A DNA stretch of 64,000 bases, taken from the NCBI GenBank assembly GCA_045649405.1, contig JAZRPW010000009.1, forward strand, positions 1 to 64,000, given 5' to 3'. The position numbers and the translations under genes are program-made. Origin of the DNA: RUG11462 sp045649405 (GTDB lineage: Bacteria > Bacillota > Clostridia > Oscillospirales > Acutalibacteraceae). This document shows positions 1-8,958 of this stretch, one piece after another; positions within the stretch are counted from its first letter, which is position 1, and every line of letters starts with the position of its first letter. The notes beneath the pieces are model-generated. The model worked only from the letters and a program-made list of their open reading frames with translations, had not been told where the DNA came from and did no database searches.

Positions 1-1
1 C

Positions 2-3000
2 GAAGAATTAAAGGATTATGTTGTTGAGTATATGATTCTTGAAGAAGGCGAATATACAAAAGCAAAATGGAGCGGTAGCGCAGTACAAATTCTTGAAACT
101 CCTACCATTGACCTTGATGGATATATTGCAAACAATGGCAACACTCCTAACGTTCTTTACATTCGTTATCAACAAATTGCAAAAGACCCAGGTCCTGGCG
201 AGATGGCAGAAGTTGTTATTCCTGACAGACCTGCAACACCTACTATGTCTGTTAATTATGAGACAGAAAAAACTAATGAAGTGGCTTCTTATCCAATGGT
301 TTATGGTGTGCTTCATGATAATTTAACAGAGAGTGCAAAGGATGAAGAAGTTGCTCTCAATCCTGGAATTGATATGTACTTTAAGTTGGCAGCAACTGAC
401 AGTTCTTTTGCAAGTTTCACACAAGAACTTAGAGTTAAACCAAGACCTGCAGCGCCAGAAGGTATTGGCATTAACTATAATGAAGAGGTAACAAACAAAG
501 CAATCGGCGAAGATATGCAATATGGTTCTTCTGAAGAAATTCTTCTTGCAAGAGAAACAATAGGCGAAGGCAAAACAGTAGCGCTTACACCTGGCGTTAA
601 TATGTATTTTGCATATAAATCAACCGAAGAAGATTTTAGAAGTGAAATCTTTACATTAGGAGTGACAAATCGCCCTGAAAAAACTGCATTTACAGTAGAT
701 TACAAAGCAGAAAAAACAGCAGAAACTATTCCTGCAAATGTGTTGTATGGCACAAGCGAAACTGCAATGGAAACTGCAGGCACAGACACTCAATTGACAC
801 TTTCACCTGGCACTGATGTGTATTTCTACAAACCATCAACTGCAAGTTCATTCAAGAGTGAAACTCAACACCTTGTTGTAAAGGGCAGACGCTCTGCTCC
901 TGATGTTAAAGGTGTTAATGAAGACATTTGGTGCAAAGGCGACGGAAAAATTACTGGTTTTGATGCTAACAATGAATACCGTGTAATGCAGTCAAACGGT
1001 CAATGGGGCGACTGGATAAACAATGGCGATAATAAGAACATTAAAGATTTAACAACCGGTAGTTACGAAGTAAGATATTCTGCTACATCAAGCGATTTCT
1101 TATCATATTCAAAAACTATTGAAATTGGTTATGACAGAACCATTACTGTTAAATTTGATAGCAACAAAGGTACCGATATTGAAAAACAAACGGGCCTTAA
1201 ATATGGTGATAAAATAAATAAACCTGCCGACCCTGAAAAAACCAACTGTGAATTTGTAGAATGGTGCGAAGATTTGTTGTTGCTCAACGGTTGGAACTTT
1301 GATAAAGACACAGTTAAAGATGATATGACTCTTCATGCAAAGTGGAAGAGAAATAAAATGGACACGCCAAAGCACTTGAAATGGAATGAACAAAAAGCAA
1401 ACTGGGCTTCTGTTGATGATGAAGATAGTTACACCGTTAAACTTTATAAAAATGGCACTCATGTTGAAACACTTACTACAAACAAATCATCAATTGATAT
1501 GAGTGATTATTTGTACGAACACGGCAGTGGTGACTACAAATATACTGTTATTGCTACAAGTAGTGATAAAGATATTAAAGACAGTGATGTGGCTTCATCA
1601 GACGAAATGACCTATTACAAACCACCTGTAATTACCGTTCAACCAGAAGACTGGGAAACAACCGAGGGTGGTGAAATTCGTTTTGAAGTTGGTGCCGAAG
1701 TTGATAGAAATGAAGAACTTTCTTACACATGGCAAAGACAAGAAGTTGGACATCTCACTATAGAATGGACAGACAAGTTAGGTCCAGTGTATTACACTGA
1801 AAAAACAACGACTAAAGTAGGTCAGTATTACTATCGTTGCTGTGTTTCTGATGAACAAGGCAACACAGTTAATACAAACTGGGTAATACTTACTGTTAAC
1901 AAAAAGCCAGAAGTATATATTTCTGCTTCAGCTACTTCTATTTTCACAAATGACGAAGTAACATTAACTGCAAATGTAAGTGGTGGTACAGGCACGTTAA
2001 AATATGAGTGGACAGATGAAGATAACTCAACATCACAGTCAATTACAATTAGACTTCAAAAGACTACTAAGCTCAAAGTAACTGTTACTGATGAACGTGG
2101 AATTAGTGCTACTAACACAATTACAATTACAGTTAGCAAGAGCCCTGCAGAACTTGTTTATGAACAATTTGTTTCATTAGACAAACTTCTTGAAAGCGTT
2201 ACCGAAGAAGATTTGACTTCAGGTCACGTTTATTATCTTATGAAGTCAGCGATTGATGGTTATGAAGCATTAACCAAGGCAGAGTTAGATGCATTTGATG
2301 TGCTTGTTTCAGATAATGAAATGAAATCAATGTACAATAAATATGTTGACTTGATAAAACAAGCAGATGACTTTACCGAAAGAGTTCAAGCGGTGTTGCT
2401 TGACTTTAAACCAGCAACAAAAGCAGAAATTGATGCGCTTGATAAAGAAATGAAAGAACTTCTTAACAGTGGCGTTCCAATTTCTACAAGCATTTCAGAC
2501 AAAGAAATTGGCTTAATGGCTGCGCTTAAAGCCAAAGTTGAAGACACAAGAACCGTTCAAAAACAAGTTTTGGCATTGGTTAGAAACATTCTTTCACAAA
2601 TGAGCGATGATGAATTGCTTGAATACAAAGCCCAAATGAAAGAATACATGGGTGAACTTCCAGAACCTGCAAAACTTCCTGGTTTCTTTACTTATCTCAA
2701 ACAACTCTTTAGCGGTGAAGCAGAACTTGACTTCTGGACATATATTAAACGAGCATTCGAAAGCAAAACTGCTGCAGAACTTCGTGAGTTTAAAGATGCG
2801 TTGCTTAACTTCTTGCAAAAACACGAAAACAAAGAAGAAATGATAAGCTACACATGTGAAACTCTTAAAAAAGCATATAAAGAAAGCAACAACCACGATG
2901 TTAGAAATGCAACTTGGGCTTATAACGCGCTTGATGCAGATGAAAAGAATATGGTTGCTCCTGCAATTAAGAGTTTGTTAAACGCTTTGTTCGTTAAATT

Positions 3001-5071
3001 AACTGCAAATGTAAGTGAAGATGAATTCAAAGCAGTTGTGTTTGAAGAAAAGGTTGAAGATGCGCAAAGTTCTCCTACAATTGAAGGCATTGCAGCATTA
3101 GAAACAGAGTACAACGCCCTTTCAGATGCACAAAAAGGTTATGTTCAAAAAGAAACTCTTGAAAGATATGAAGCGTTGGTTGCTGACAAAACAGAAGCAC
3201 AAAGAATTGCAACAAAATTAAGTTCAGTTGATGGCAATTCTTTGAAAGAAATGTTCTCAGGAGACAAAGATAAATTAAGTGTTGTTGAAAAATTCAACGC
3301 TCTTACAGACAGACAAAAAACACTCATCAAAGAAGCGTTGGGCAGAAAAGCCGACAACGTTATCAGAAGTGTTAGAATTATTAAAACAGCAAGAGCATTA
3401 GACAAAAACACAATGTCTGATGAAGTGTATGCAAACAATGTTTTACAAATCATAAAAGATATGAGCACACTTTCAGACAACGCTCGACAAGTAATGACAA
3501 ATGCGTTTAGCGACAAACCTGTCTTTACTGAAATTAACGATTGGATTAAAGAGCATAACTTTGTATGTTCTGCTTCAACAAGCAACACAGATGTCACAGT
3601 TTCTGGTCTTACAAAAGAAGCAGTTGCTGAAATTGTACAAGAACATAACATTTCAGGCATTACACTTCAAGTAGACGACTCATCTACCTACAGTGCACCT
3701 GACAGTGATTATGGCAAAAAGAATGTGTTCTCAGTTAACACAAGTCTCATGCTCACAGTACCTGGCGAGAATGAGGGCTACGAAATTAAAGACATAAAGT
3801 TGAAGAAAAATGTTCAAATTAAAATGAGAATTCCAAACAATTATCAGTTAGATAGTTTGGAACTCTGGCAGGTTACTGCTGACAACCAAATTAATCTTAT
3901 TGATACTGAATTCATTTGGAACGGCACAGAGCTTTACGCAGTATTCTTAACCAAAACATTTGGTCAATTTATCTTGTACGCAAGAGATATTACAACCACA
4001 GCAGACATCTTTATCGGCGACACTAATGTAACCGGAGTTATTGGTGACATTGCAATAGATACTTATTACAACAAACCACAATCTGCAACAATCAAGGTTA
4101 ACGATAAAGGTCTTAAAGCTGTTAGCGTTCAATATTACGTAACAACAAGTATTTATAACCTTGCAAGCATTAAAACAATTTCTAAATGGGTTGATTACAA
4201 CGGTAAATTCTCATTAGAAACCAATTTCCAAAATGTAATTTATGTAAAAATTACAGATGAGTTGGGTAATGTTACATATGCTGCATCAAGAGGTATTGTT
4301 GTTGATACCATTGCACCAACTATTACAGGTGTAACAACAAGAAATTATTGTACATCGCCTACTATGACTGTTAAGGATACTAACCTTAAATCAGTTACTT
4401 TGAACGGCAAGGCAGTAATCTTGTCTAACGGAAAATATACCATTCCTGTAGGAACTTATGAAATCGTAGCAACCGATATGGCTGGTTATACTGCCAAAGT
4501 AAATGTAACTGTTTTTGATGGACACCACCCAAGTGCATGGCAAGATATTGATGAAGACACTCACAGAAAATATTGTGAAGGTTGCGGTGCGCAGGTTAAT
4601 AAAGAAGACCACAAATTCAACAAAGAAGTTGTTGCGAGCAAGCATTTGAAAAAAGCGGCTACATACAACGAAGAAGGAACATATTACAAGTCTTGTGTTT
4701 GTGGTAGAACCGATAACACTCTTGTCAAAGGCACATTCAAAGGTGGCGGATTGAAATATGACGGCGTTCCACCAAGAGTAAGTATTTATGTGAAGAAAGA
4801 AACCAGTAAAAAAATTAAGTACCATGTAGATATGTCAGACGGAGAATCCGGAATGTACAGAAGATATCACTATGATGCGGGTGCTCCAATGGACCTTAAT
4901 GGAATTCTCAAGATTACAGGTTGGGAAAGACTTGTATTAGGTATTGAAACCTTCACCATTAAGAAAGCCAATACAAAAGCGGTATATATAAAGGCGGTTG
5001 ATGAACAAGGAAACTATACTATTACCGATTCATCAGGCAAAGTATTATATCAGTATGTTCATCCAAAATAA
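2..5071 (+). CDS. Large modular surface/secreted protein (3' part)
   Basis: The reading frame is open from base 2, so the start and any signal peptide lie outside the window; 1689 residues are visible. Residues about 75-305 hold three to four copies of a ~75-residue module ending in L-x-PG-x-x-MYF. About 385-455 is an InlB-type B-repeat (Listeria-Bacteroides repeat; motif VKFDSNKG...MTLHAKW). Ig/PKD-like domains follow to about 720, then a long helical region (about 725-1250). Near the C-terminus is a cysteine segment with CEGCG and CVCG, a pattern seen in Ruminococcus-type extracellular proteins. There is no sortase motif at the end (…YVHPK). I infer a cell-surface or secreted structural/adhesion protein; no enzyme motif is visible. 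No terminator separates it from the next gene 30 bp downstream. Confidence 0.85.
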   Translation, partial: EELKDYVVEYMILEEGEYTKAKWSGSAVQILETPTIDLDGYIANNGNTPNVLYIRYQQIAKDPGPGEMAEVVIPDRPATPTMSVNYETEKTNEVASYPMVYGVLHDNLTESAKDEEVALNPGIDMYFKLAATDSSFASFTQELRVKPRPAAPEGIGINYNEEVTNKAIGEDMQYGSSEEILLARETIGEGKTVALTPGVNMYFAYKSTEEDFRSEIFTLGVTNRPEKTAFTVDYKAEKTAETIPANVLYGTSETAMETAGTDTQLTLSPGTDVYFYKPSTASSFKSETQHLVVKGRRSAPDVKGVNEDIWCKGDGKITGFDANNEYRVMQSNGQWGDWINNGDNKNIKDLTTGSYEVRYSATSSDFLSYSKTIEIGYDRTITVKFDSNKGTDIEKQTGLKYGDKINKPADPEKTNCEFVEWCEDLLLLNGWNFDKDTVKDDMTLHAKWKRNKMDTPKHLKWNEQKANWASVDDEDSYTVKLYKNGTHVETLTTNKSSIDMSDYLYEHGSGDYKYTVIATSSDKDIKDSDVASSDEMTYYKPPVITVQPEDWETTEGGEIRFEVGAEVDRNEELSYTWQRQEVGHLTIEWTDKLGPVYYTEKTTTKVGQYYYRCCVSDEQGNTVNTNWVILTVNKKPEVYISASATSIFTNDEVTLTANVSGGTGTLKYEWTDEDNSTSQSITIRLQKTTKLKVTVTDERGISATNTITITVSKSPAELVYEQFVSLDKLLESVTEEDLTSGHVYYLMKSAIDGYEALTKAELDAFDVLVSDNEMKSMYNKYVDLIKQADDFTERVQAVLLDFKPATKAEIDALDKEMKELLNSGVPISTSISDKEIGLMAALKAKVEDTRTVQKQVLALVRNILSQMSDDELLEYKAQMKEYMGELPEPAKLPGFFTYLKQLFSGEAELDFWTYIKRAFESKTAAELREFKDALLNFLQKHENKEEMISYTCETLKKAYKESNNHDVRNATWAYNALDADEKNMVAPAIKSLLNALFVKLTANVSEDEFKAVVFEEKVEDAQSSPTIEGIAALETEYNALSDAQKGYVQKETLERYEALVADKTEAQRIATKLSSVDGNSLKEMFSGDKDKLSVVEKFNALTDRQKTLIKEALGRKADNVIRSVRIIKTARALDKNTMSDEVYANNVLQIIKDMSTLSDNARQVMTNAFSDKPVFTEINDWIKEHNFVCSASTSNTDVTVSGLTKEAVAEIVQEHNISGITLQVDDSSTYSAPDSDYGKKNVFSVNTSLMLTVPGENEGYEIKDIKLKKNVQIKMRIPNNYQLDSLELWQVTADNQINLIDTEFIWNGTELYAVFLTKTFGQFILYARDITTTADIFIGDTNVTGVIGDIAIDTYYNKPQSATIKVNDKGLKAVSVQYYVTTSIYNLASIKTISKWVDYNGKFSLETNFQNVIYVKITDELGNVTYAASRGIVVDTIAPTITGVTTRNYCTSPTMTVKDTNLKSVTLNGKAVILSNGKYTIPVGTYEIVATDMAGYTAKVNVTVFDGHHPSAWQDIDEDTHRKYCEGCGAQVNKEDHKFNKEVVASKHLKKAATYNEEGTYYKSCVCGRTDNTLVKGTFKGGGLKYDGVPPRVSIYVKKETSKKIKYHVDMSDGESGMYRRYHYDAGAPMDLNGILKITGWERLVLGIETFTIKKANTKAVYIKAVDEQGNYTITDSSGKVLYQYVHPK

Positions 5072-5101
5072 AAAACATTTAAACAAAAAGGAGAAACAAA
5101 A

Positions 5102-5611
5102 ATGAAAGTTTTCGCAATTATCACAGGTATTTTAACAGCAATTCTTGGTTGCTTTGCAATCGGAATGCCACTTCGCGTATTTCTTGGAATCGGTTGGTTG
5201 CTCGGCGCACTCGTTCTTGTAAACGGTATTTCAGGCGCTATTACAGCTTTTTCTAAAAAGCAAGATGTTTGGCAAGGTATTTTTAACATTCTCATAGCAA
5301 TCGGTGGTGGTGTTATTCTTTTCAACACCTTCTCACGTGTTATGACAGATATGTTCTTGGCTTATCTTGTTGGTTTTGTAATCATTGTTTACGGTGTTAA
5401 CAGCTTCATCTCTGCTATTAAAAACTTTAAAGAATCAACTGCAGCGGGCGTTTTGGGTATCATCTGCGCTGTGCTTTCAGTTGTTGCAGGGGTGTTCTCA
5501 ATTATGCACCCAGTATTCACAATGATTTCAGTTGGTTACCTCATCGGATTTTCAATTATCATGCAAGGCGTTAATATGATTGTTCTTGCTTGCGCAATTA
5601 AAAAAGCTTAA
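5102..5611 (+). CDS. DUF308/HdeD-like membrane protein
   Basis: 169 residues, almost entirely hydrophobic, with about six membrane segments arranged as repeated hairpins (ITGILTAILGCFAIGMP, IFNILIAIGGGVILF, VLGIICAVLSVVAGVFSI). This matches the DUF308 (HdeD-like) family. HdeD is linked to acid stress in enterobacteria, but function in Clostridia is unknown. A good ribosome site (AAAGGAG) lies 8 bp before the ATG. It follows the surface-protein gene by 30 bp and is closed by a strong terminator, so it may be the last gene of that transcript. Confidence 0.85.
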   Translation: MKVFAIITGILTAILGCFAIGMPLRVFLGIGWLLGALVLVNGISGAITAFSKKQDVWQGIFNILIAIGGGVILFNTFSRVMTDMFLAYLVGFVIIVYGVNSFISAIKNFKESTAAGVLGIICAVLSVVAGVFSIMHPVFTMISVGYLIGFSIIMQGVNMIVLACAIKKA

Positions 5612-5619
5612 AACAACAA

Positions 5620-5649
5620 AAAAGGCGGTAGCGTTTTGCTACCGCCTTT
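5620..5649. terminator. Intrinsic terminator
   Basis: Perfect 12-bp stem AAAGGCGGTAGC / GCTACCGCCTTT with a TTTT-containing loop, directly after the DUF308 gene. The next reading frame can be extended upstream to a TTG inside this hairpin, which argues against that start. Confidence 0.85.
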
Positions 5650-5668
5650 AACCGAAAGGCGAAATTTT

Positions 5669-6088
5669 ATGATGAAAAGATTTAAGCGTTTTGTGTCGGT
5701 TTTAAAACACACAGGCGCAATTCATATTTTTTGGAGTTATGTGGTGGTTTTGTGCATTGCAGCGGTTGTGCTAACCCTTTGCGAGCCAAACATTTCTCGT
5801 GTTACTGATGGTTTGTGGTATTGTTTCATCGCATCAACAACAGTAGGTTTTGGCGATTTAGTAGCCGTTACACTCATCGGCAGAATTTTAACAGTGGTGG
5901 TTGTGTTGTACGGCATTGTGACAGCGGCAATGGTGCCAGGTGTTGCGCTTACATATTATCTTGAGTTTGTAAAAGCAAAAGAGAAAGAAACAACTTCCCT
6001 TTTTCTTGAAAAACTTGAAAACCTGCCTAATTTATCTCGTGAAGAACTACAACAAATCTCAAAAAAAGTAAAAGAACTCAAAAAATAA
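5669..6088 (+). CDS. Two-TM potassium channel-like protein
   Basis: 139 residues. One membrane segment (about 20-38), a pore loop carrying TTVGFGD at 57-63 (the K+ selectivity filter consensus is T-V-G-Y/F-G-D), a second membrane segment (about 64-95) and a charged, probably coiled C-terminal tail. This is the minimal KcsA-like ion-channel fold (Ion_trans_2 family), so K+ passage across the cytoplasmic membrane is a solid inference. I chose ATG 5669 because AAAGGCG lies 7 bp upstream; a longer TTG-initiated form would start within the preceding terminator. Followed immediately by a terminator. Confidence 0.85.
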   Translation: MMKRFKRFVSVLKHTGAIHIFWSYVVVLCIAAVVLTLCEPNISRVTDGLWYCFIASTTVGFGDLVAVTLIGRILTVVVVLYGIVTAAMVPGVALTYYLEFVKAKEKETTSLFLEKLENLPNLSREELQQISKKVKELKK

Positions 6089-6117
6089 AAGAACCATCTA
6101 AAAGATGGTTCTTTTTT
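6087..6117. terminator. Intrinsic terminator
   Basis: Stem AAGAACCATCT / AGATGGTTCTT with a TTTTTT run, immediately after the channel gene stop codon. Confidence 0.85.
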
Positions 6118-6283
6118 GGTCGAGGCGACAGGACGCGTCTGCGGTGCTTTGCACACGCATACTATTCGCTCGGCGACCCAATGCTTCGCATTCGGTACCC
6201 GCCTTCACGCTCTTTCGCTAAAAACAGTCCGCTGGACTGTTTTCTTAACGCTACAGACCTTCTTAAGGTTCAAGTCCTACCTG
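6113..6283. repeat. tRNA-tail-derived hairpin-rich relic
   Basis: Begins with a further copy of the tRNA-Pro 3' end (TTTTTGGTCGAGGCGACAGG, 6114-6133), extending further into the T-arm than the 6330 copy. It then departs into a chain of hairpins, including the perfect AAAACAGTCC-GCT-GGACTGTTTT at about 6220-6243. It ends with a plus-strand T-arm-like piece (AAGGTTCAAGTCCTACC, about 6264-6280). No complete tRNA can be folded. It looks like a scar or tRNA-derived repeat left by an earlier insertion at the same site. The reading frames crossing it have no family resemblance. Confidence 0.5.
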
Positions 6284-6301
6284 CCTAACACAAAAATAAA
6301 A

Positions 6302-6334
6302 GTGGTCCGCTAATGCGAACCACCTTCATTTTTT
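6302..6334. terminator. Hairpin plus T-run, probable ancestral tRNA-Pro terminator
   Basis: GTGGTCCGC-TAAT-GCGAACCAC (one mismatch) precedes ATTTTTT. It abuts the attachment-site copy. Read with the tRNA-Pro before insertion, it would have lain just downstream of the tRNA 3' end. Confidence 0.5.
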
Positions 6335-6346
6335 GGTCGAGGCGAC
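6330..6346. other. Left attachment site (att) of integrative element
   Basis: The 17 bases TTTTTGGTCGAGGCGAC are identical to 48800-48816, which is the 3' end (CCA-encoding TGG plus acceptor stem) of the intact tRNA-Pro and its flanking T's. A tRNA 3'-end duplication with an integrase just inside is the classic signature of tyrosine-recombinase insertion. Confidence 0.75.
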
Positions 6347-6361
6347 CATACATAATCCTTT

Positions 6362-6388
6362 AAAAGCCCTTTAAAACAGGGCTTTTTT
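6362..6388. terminator. Intrinsic terminator
   Basis: AAAAGCCC / GGGCTTTT with an 8-nt loop followed by T's. It lies between the left att site and the Fic operon and probably insulates the element from the host. Confidence 0.7.
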
Positions 6389-6393
6389 AAATG

Positions 6394-6418
6394 TTAGGTA
6401 TGACTTTGGTATGACTTT
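6394..6418. repeat. Subterminal direct repeat, left copy
   Basis: A 25-bp sequence containing GGTATGACTTTGGTATGACT, itself two tandem GGTATGACTTT units. It is repeated exactly and in the same orientation at 48654-48678. Lying just inside each end of the element, it may be an integrase arm-binding site. Confidence 0.65.
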
Positions 6419-6454
6419 AACTCCAAAAAGATATTTTTGAAAGATTTCAAATGT

Positions 6455-7168
6455 TTAATTTTCTTTATACTCGTGTGGTCTTTCTTTATAGTCTTTAACT
6501 TTATATTCGCCGATAGTATCGTATTTACTTGCTTTGGTTTCGGATGGAGTATCGGTTTCGATATCTTCACCGAGGATTGCATCAAAGAAGATGCGCTCTA
6601 AAAATTCGTATTTTGAATAAATACCCTGTGATGCCCAAACGAGAGCATTACGTACGTATGCAGAATTTGTTTTAAAAAGTTCATGTTCAATCTCAAAACC
6701 CAAAGATTTTGCAAGTAAAACTGCAAAAACTATAATTGTTCTTGTGTTACCTTCGCGGAATGGGTGTGTTTGCCAGATACTTGCGATAATGCGTACAAGT
6801 TTAAAAACAATTTCTTTATCATTTTCTCCAGTTCTTTTTAATTTTGAAATTTCTTTTGCAGTTTCGTCAAGTTGTTTTTTGATTTCATCAGGATAAGCAT
6901 AACGAACAGTATCGCCACCAAGAATATCTTCGTATTTGACTATGTGAATTGTACGAAATTCACCGGCCCAATCAAATATTTGCCCAAAGATATTACGATG
7001 AATATCTTGCAATGTTTCGGTATTGAATTTGTCATATTTGTAATCATAAATCGCTGCCATAGCAAGGCCGGTTATGTCTGCTTCTGCTTTTCGTAATAGT
7101 TCGCTATCTTTTATGTCTGCTAAATTTTTAAGGGTATTAACATCATCATATAAATAAGGGTCACGCAT
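6455..7168 (-). CDS. Fic/DOC family protein
   Basis: 237 residues with a Fic core motif at 135-144 (HPFREGNTRT; family consensus HxFx[D/E]GNGRxxR). The second glycine is Thr and the last arginine is missing, a variant seen in many Firmicutes Fic proteins. Fic enzymes transfer AMP or other nucleotide moieties to proteins and often act as toxins. An N-terminal helix pair and a β-flap region (WAGEFRTIHIVKYE, about 67-80) precede the motif. GGAGG lies 8 bp before the ATG. Its start is 3 bp from the stop of the upstream gene, so the two are one operon, plausibly a toxin-antitoxin pair. The last ~35 residues are charged and low-complexity. Confidence 0.85.
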   Translation of the reverse strand: MRDPYLYDDVNTLKNLADIKDSELLRKAEADITGLAMAAIYDYKYDKFNTETLQDIHRNIFGQIFDWAGEFRTIHIVKYEDILGGDTVRYAYPDEIKKQLDETAKEISKLKRTGENDKEIVFKLVRIIASIWQTHPFREGNTRTIIVFAVLLAKSLGFEIEHELFKTNSAYVRNALVWASQGIYSKYEFLERIFFDAILGEDIETDTPSETKASKYDTIGEYKVKDYKERPHEYKEN

Positions 7169-7171
7169 AGT

Positions 7172-7693
7172 TTATACCTCCGTTACAAAACCGTATCTTT
7201 TAAGTGTTTGTTCAAAAATAGACACATATGTTATTTTACCGTTTTTCCAATTGTTAAGGTCGTTTTTAACCATTTCGCTTACAGGAATGCCTTCAATAGA
7301 TGTCATTGCATCAGAAAAGGAAATTCGTTTTTCTTTTTCAGTAGCAGAAATGTTGTCCATACCAATTGTTAGTTTTAACATTTTAAGTTTGCGAAGCAAT
7401 GATTTATCTAATAATTCTGCGGCAGTTTCAATATCTGCAAGTCGTGATAGAATTTTAGGCAATTCTGTTTCGTACTCTTTTCTTAAAGAAAGTTGTTTTG
7501 TTAGTTCTTCTACTTCGTCTGCTTTAATATATTTGCTCTCAATAGTGTTGCCATTGCGGATTTGCAAGTATAAATATTGCTTACCACCAATAGTCTTTTT
7601 TGATATATAACCTTTTGGTAAAACATTAAGTTTTTGTTCGATTTCAAACTTTAAAGCAAGTAATTTTTTGTATTCAAAAACAATATCTTTCAT
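7172..7693 (-). CDS. Fic-associated helical protein, possible antitoxin/partner
   Basis: 173 residues, not assigned to a named family. Residues 1-50 contain LPKGYISKKTIGGKQYLYLQ, a pattern seen in proteins next to Fic or nucleotidyltransferase genes. A coiled-coil-like stretch follows (about 60-110), and then a C-terminal part with DAMTSIEGIPVSEMV. That resembles, but does not exactly match, the inhibitory [S/T]xxxE[G/N] helix of Fic antitoxins. It is first in a two-gene operon with fic (3-bp gap) and has a strong GGAGGG ribosome site and its own promoter. The antitoxin role is inferred from position only. Confidence 0.6.
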   Translation of the reverse strand: MKDIVFEYKKLLALKFEIEQKLNVLPKGYISKKTIGGKQYLYLQIRNGNTIESKYIKADEVEELTKQLSLRKEYETELPKILSRLADIETAAELLDKSLLRKLKMLKLTIGMDNISATEKEKRISFSDAMTSIEGIPVSEMVKNDLNNWKNGKITYVSIFEQTLKRYGFVTEV

Positions 7694-7717
7694 GCTTTTT
7701 CCCTCCCGACTACTAAT

Positions 7718-7746
7718 AGTATATCACAAATTAACCTGCAAATCAA
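7718..7746 (-). promoter_or_regulatory. Promoter of the Fic operon
   Basis: Minus-strand -35 TTGATT (7741-7746), 17-bp spacer, -10 TATACT (7718-7723), 25 bp before the partner-gene start. Arms TTAACCT and AGGTTAA (7731-7737 and 7765-7771) form a dyad overlapping the spacer and upstream region, a possible operator. Confidence 0.65.
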
Positions 7747-7773
7747 TAAAATATTTAAACAATGTAGGTTAAT

Positions 7774-8925
7774 TTAAAATTCATCTAAATTCAGTCCTAA
7801 ATTTTGCATATAGTTATCAACTTTCGAAATGTTTTCTGACTGAAATTGGTCAAACGCATTGCAATATGTGTTTAATGTAACTCGAACATCTGTGTGTCCG
7901 AGAAGTGTTTGAAGTACTTTTGCCGACATTCCCGCTTCAATACATCTTGTTGCATAGGTGTGTCTTAAAGAGTGAGCGGTGATTTTGCCTGAAACAGTTT
8001 TGTCTACTATATCGTGCTTTTTTAAAAGTCGAGAGAGCTCCATATTGACCTGATTAGTCGTTATTAGTCCACCTTTTTCAGTTGTGAACAAATACCCGTC
8101 ATCAACAACTCGCAAGTAGTCTTGTAATAGTGTTCTAACATTATCAGACATCAGTATAGTTCGTTTTCCTGCATCAGTTTTTGGCGTGTTATCAACATAA
8201 GCCTCGCCCTTTGGTCCTCGCGATATTGTTTTGTTTATGCTTATTGTATTAGAATTTAGATTTGTATCTTTAACGGTTAAGGCATTAATTTCGCCAATGC
8301 GCATACCAGTGAGCATTGACAATAACATTTGCAAGCTATATTTAATGTCTTCGTTTTGCAAGAGTTTCATCAACTTTGCTTGTTCATCAATCGTTAATGC
8401 CCTAACTGCTTCAGTGCGTTTCTTGGATTTTGGTTTTCGCACTTCAGCCATAGGATTTTCATTTATGATTTTGCGTTTTACAGCTTCTTTAAACACCATA
8501 GAAAGCATAATATATATCTTGTTTAAAGATGATTGTGAATAATTTGTCTTGCTCAATAAAAAGCGTTTAAGATGAAATTCGTCTACTTTTTGAATAGGTG
8601 TCATATAAATGTCTGACAGCATTTTAATTGTCTCGGAGTTTCTATGATAAGTTGAAGACTTGATATCTCCGTAGTCAAGTTTATCTTGTTGGATTTGTAA
8701 AGCGAGGTCTTTAATTGTTATAGAACTTTCTTCAACATAAGTACCTGTATAAATTCCAATTTCAATTTGACGTAGTTTTTGCTTTACTTCCTTTTCTGTC
8801 GTCCCGTATACAGTCTTGCGTTTTATACGACCATTTTCATAATACCCAACAGCTATTTGCGCTTTGAAACGGTTTTTATTTTGGTCAAAACTAATATTGA
8901 GTTCGCTAATATCCTTTTTGTTCAT
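7774..8925 (-). CDS. int: Tyrosine site-specific integrase
   Basis: 383 residues in the phage/ICE integrase layout. An N-terminal arm-binding domain (FKAQIAVGYYENGRIKRKTV) is followed by a SAM-like core-binding domain (about 70-160) and the catalytic domain. Catalytic residues are visible: Arg in LTGMRIGEINAL (about 209), HSLRHTYATR, LLGHTDVRVT and the nucleophile Tyr in LNTYCNAF. It would integrate and excise the element at tRNA-Pro. ATG 8925 was chosen because GAGAGGTG lies 6 bp upstream; the alternative GTG at 8934 lies inside that ribosome site. It lies 1.4 kb inside the left att site. Confidence 0.93.
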   Translation of the reverse strand: MNKKDISELNISFDQNKNRFKAQIAVGYYENGRIKRKTVYGTTEKEVKQKLRQIEIGIYTGTYVEESSITIKDLALQIQQDKLDYGDIKSSTYHRNSETIKMLSDIYMTPIQKVDEFHLKRFLLSKTNYSQSSLNKIYIMLSMVFKEAVKRKIINENPMAEVRKPKSKKRTEAVRALTIDEQAKLMKLLQNEDIKYSLQMLLSMLTGMRIGEINALTVKDTNLNSNTISINKTISRGPKGEAYVDNTPKTDAGKRTILMSDNVRTLLQDYLRVVDDGYLFTTEKGGLITTNQVNMELSRLLKKHDIVDKTVSGKITAHSLRHTYATRCIEAGMSAKVLQTLLGHTDVRVTLNTYCNAFDQFQSENISKVDNYMQNLGLNLDEF

Positions 8926-8958
8926 TACTGACACCTCTCATCTGTAAATTTTTGCACG

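Noticed and set aside
3145..3660. 171-codon minus-strand frame inside the surface protein
   Set aside because: Shadow frame; the plus-strand frame is continuous, with clear domains.
5636..5668. Upstream TTG start for the ion channel
   Set aside because: It lies inside the terminator of the preceding gene, while ATG 5669 has a proper ribosome site.
6116..6313. 65-codon frame crossing the tRNA-like relic
   Set aside because: Composed of hairpins and tRNA fragments; no start signal.
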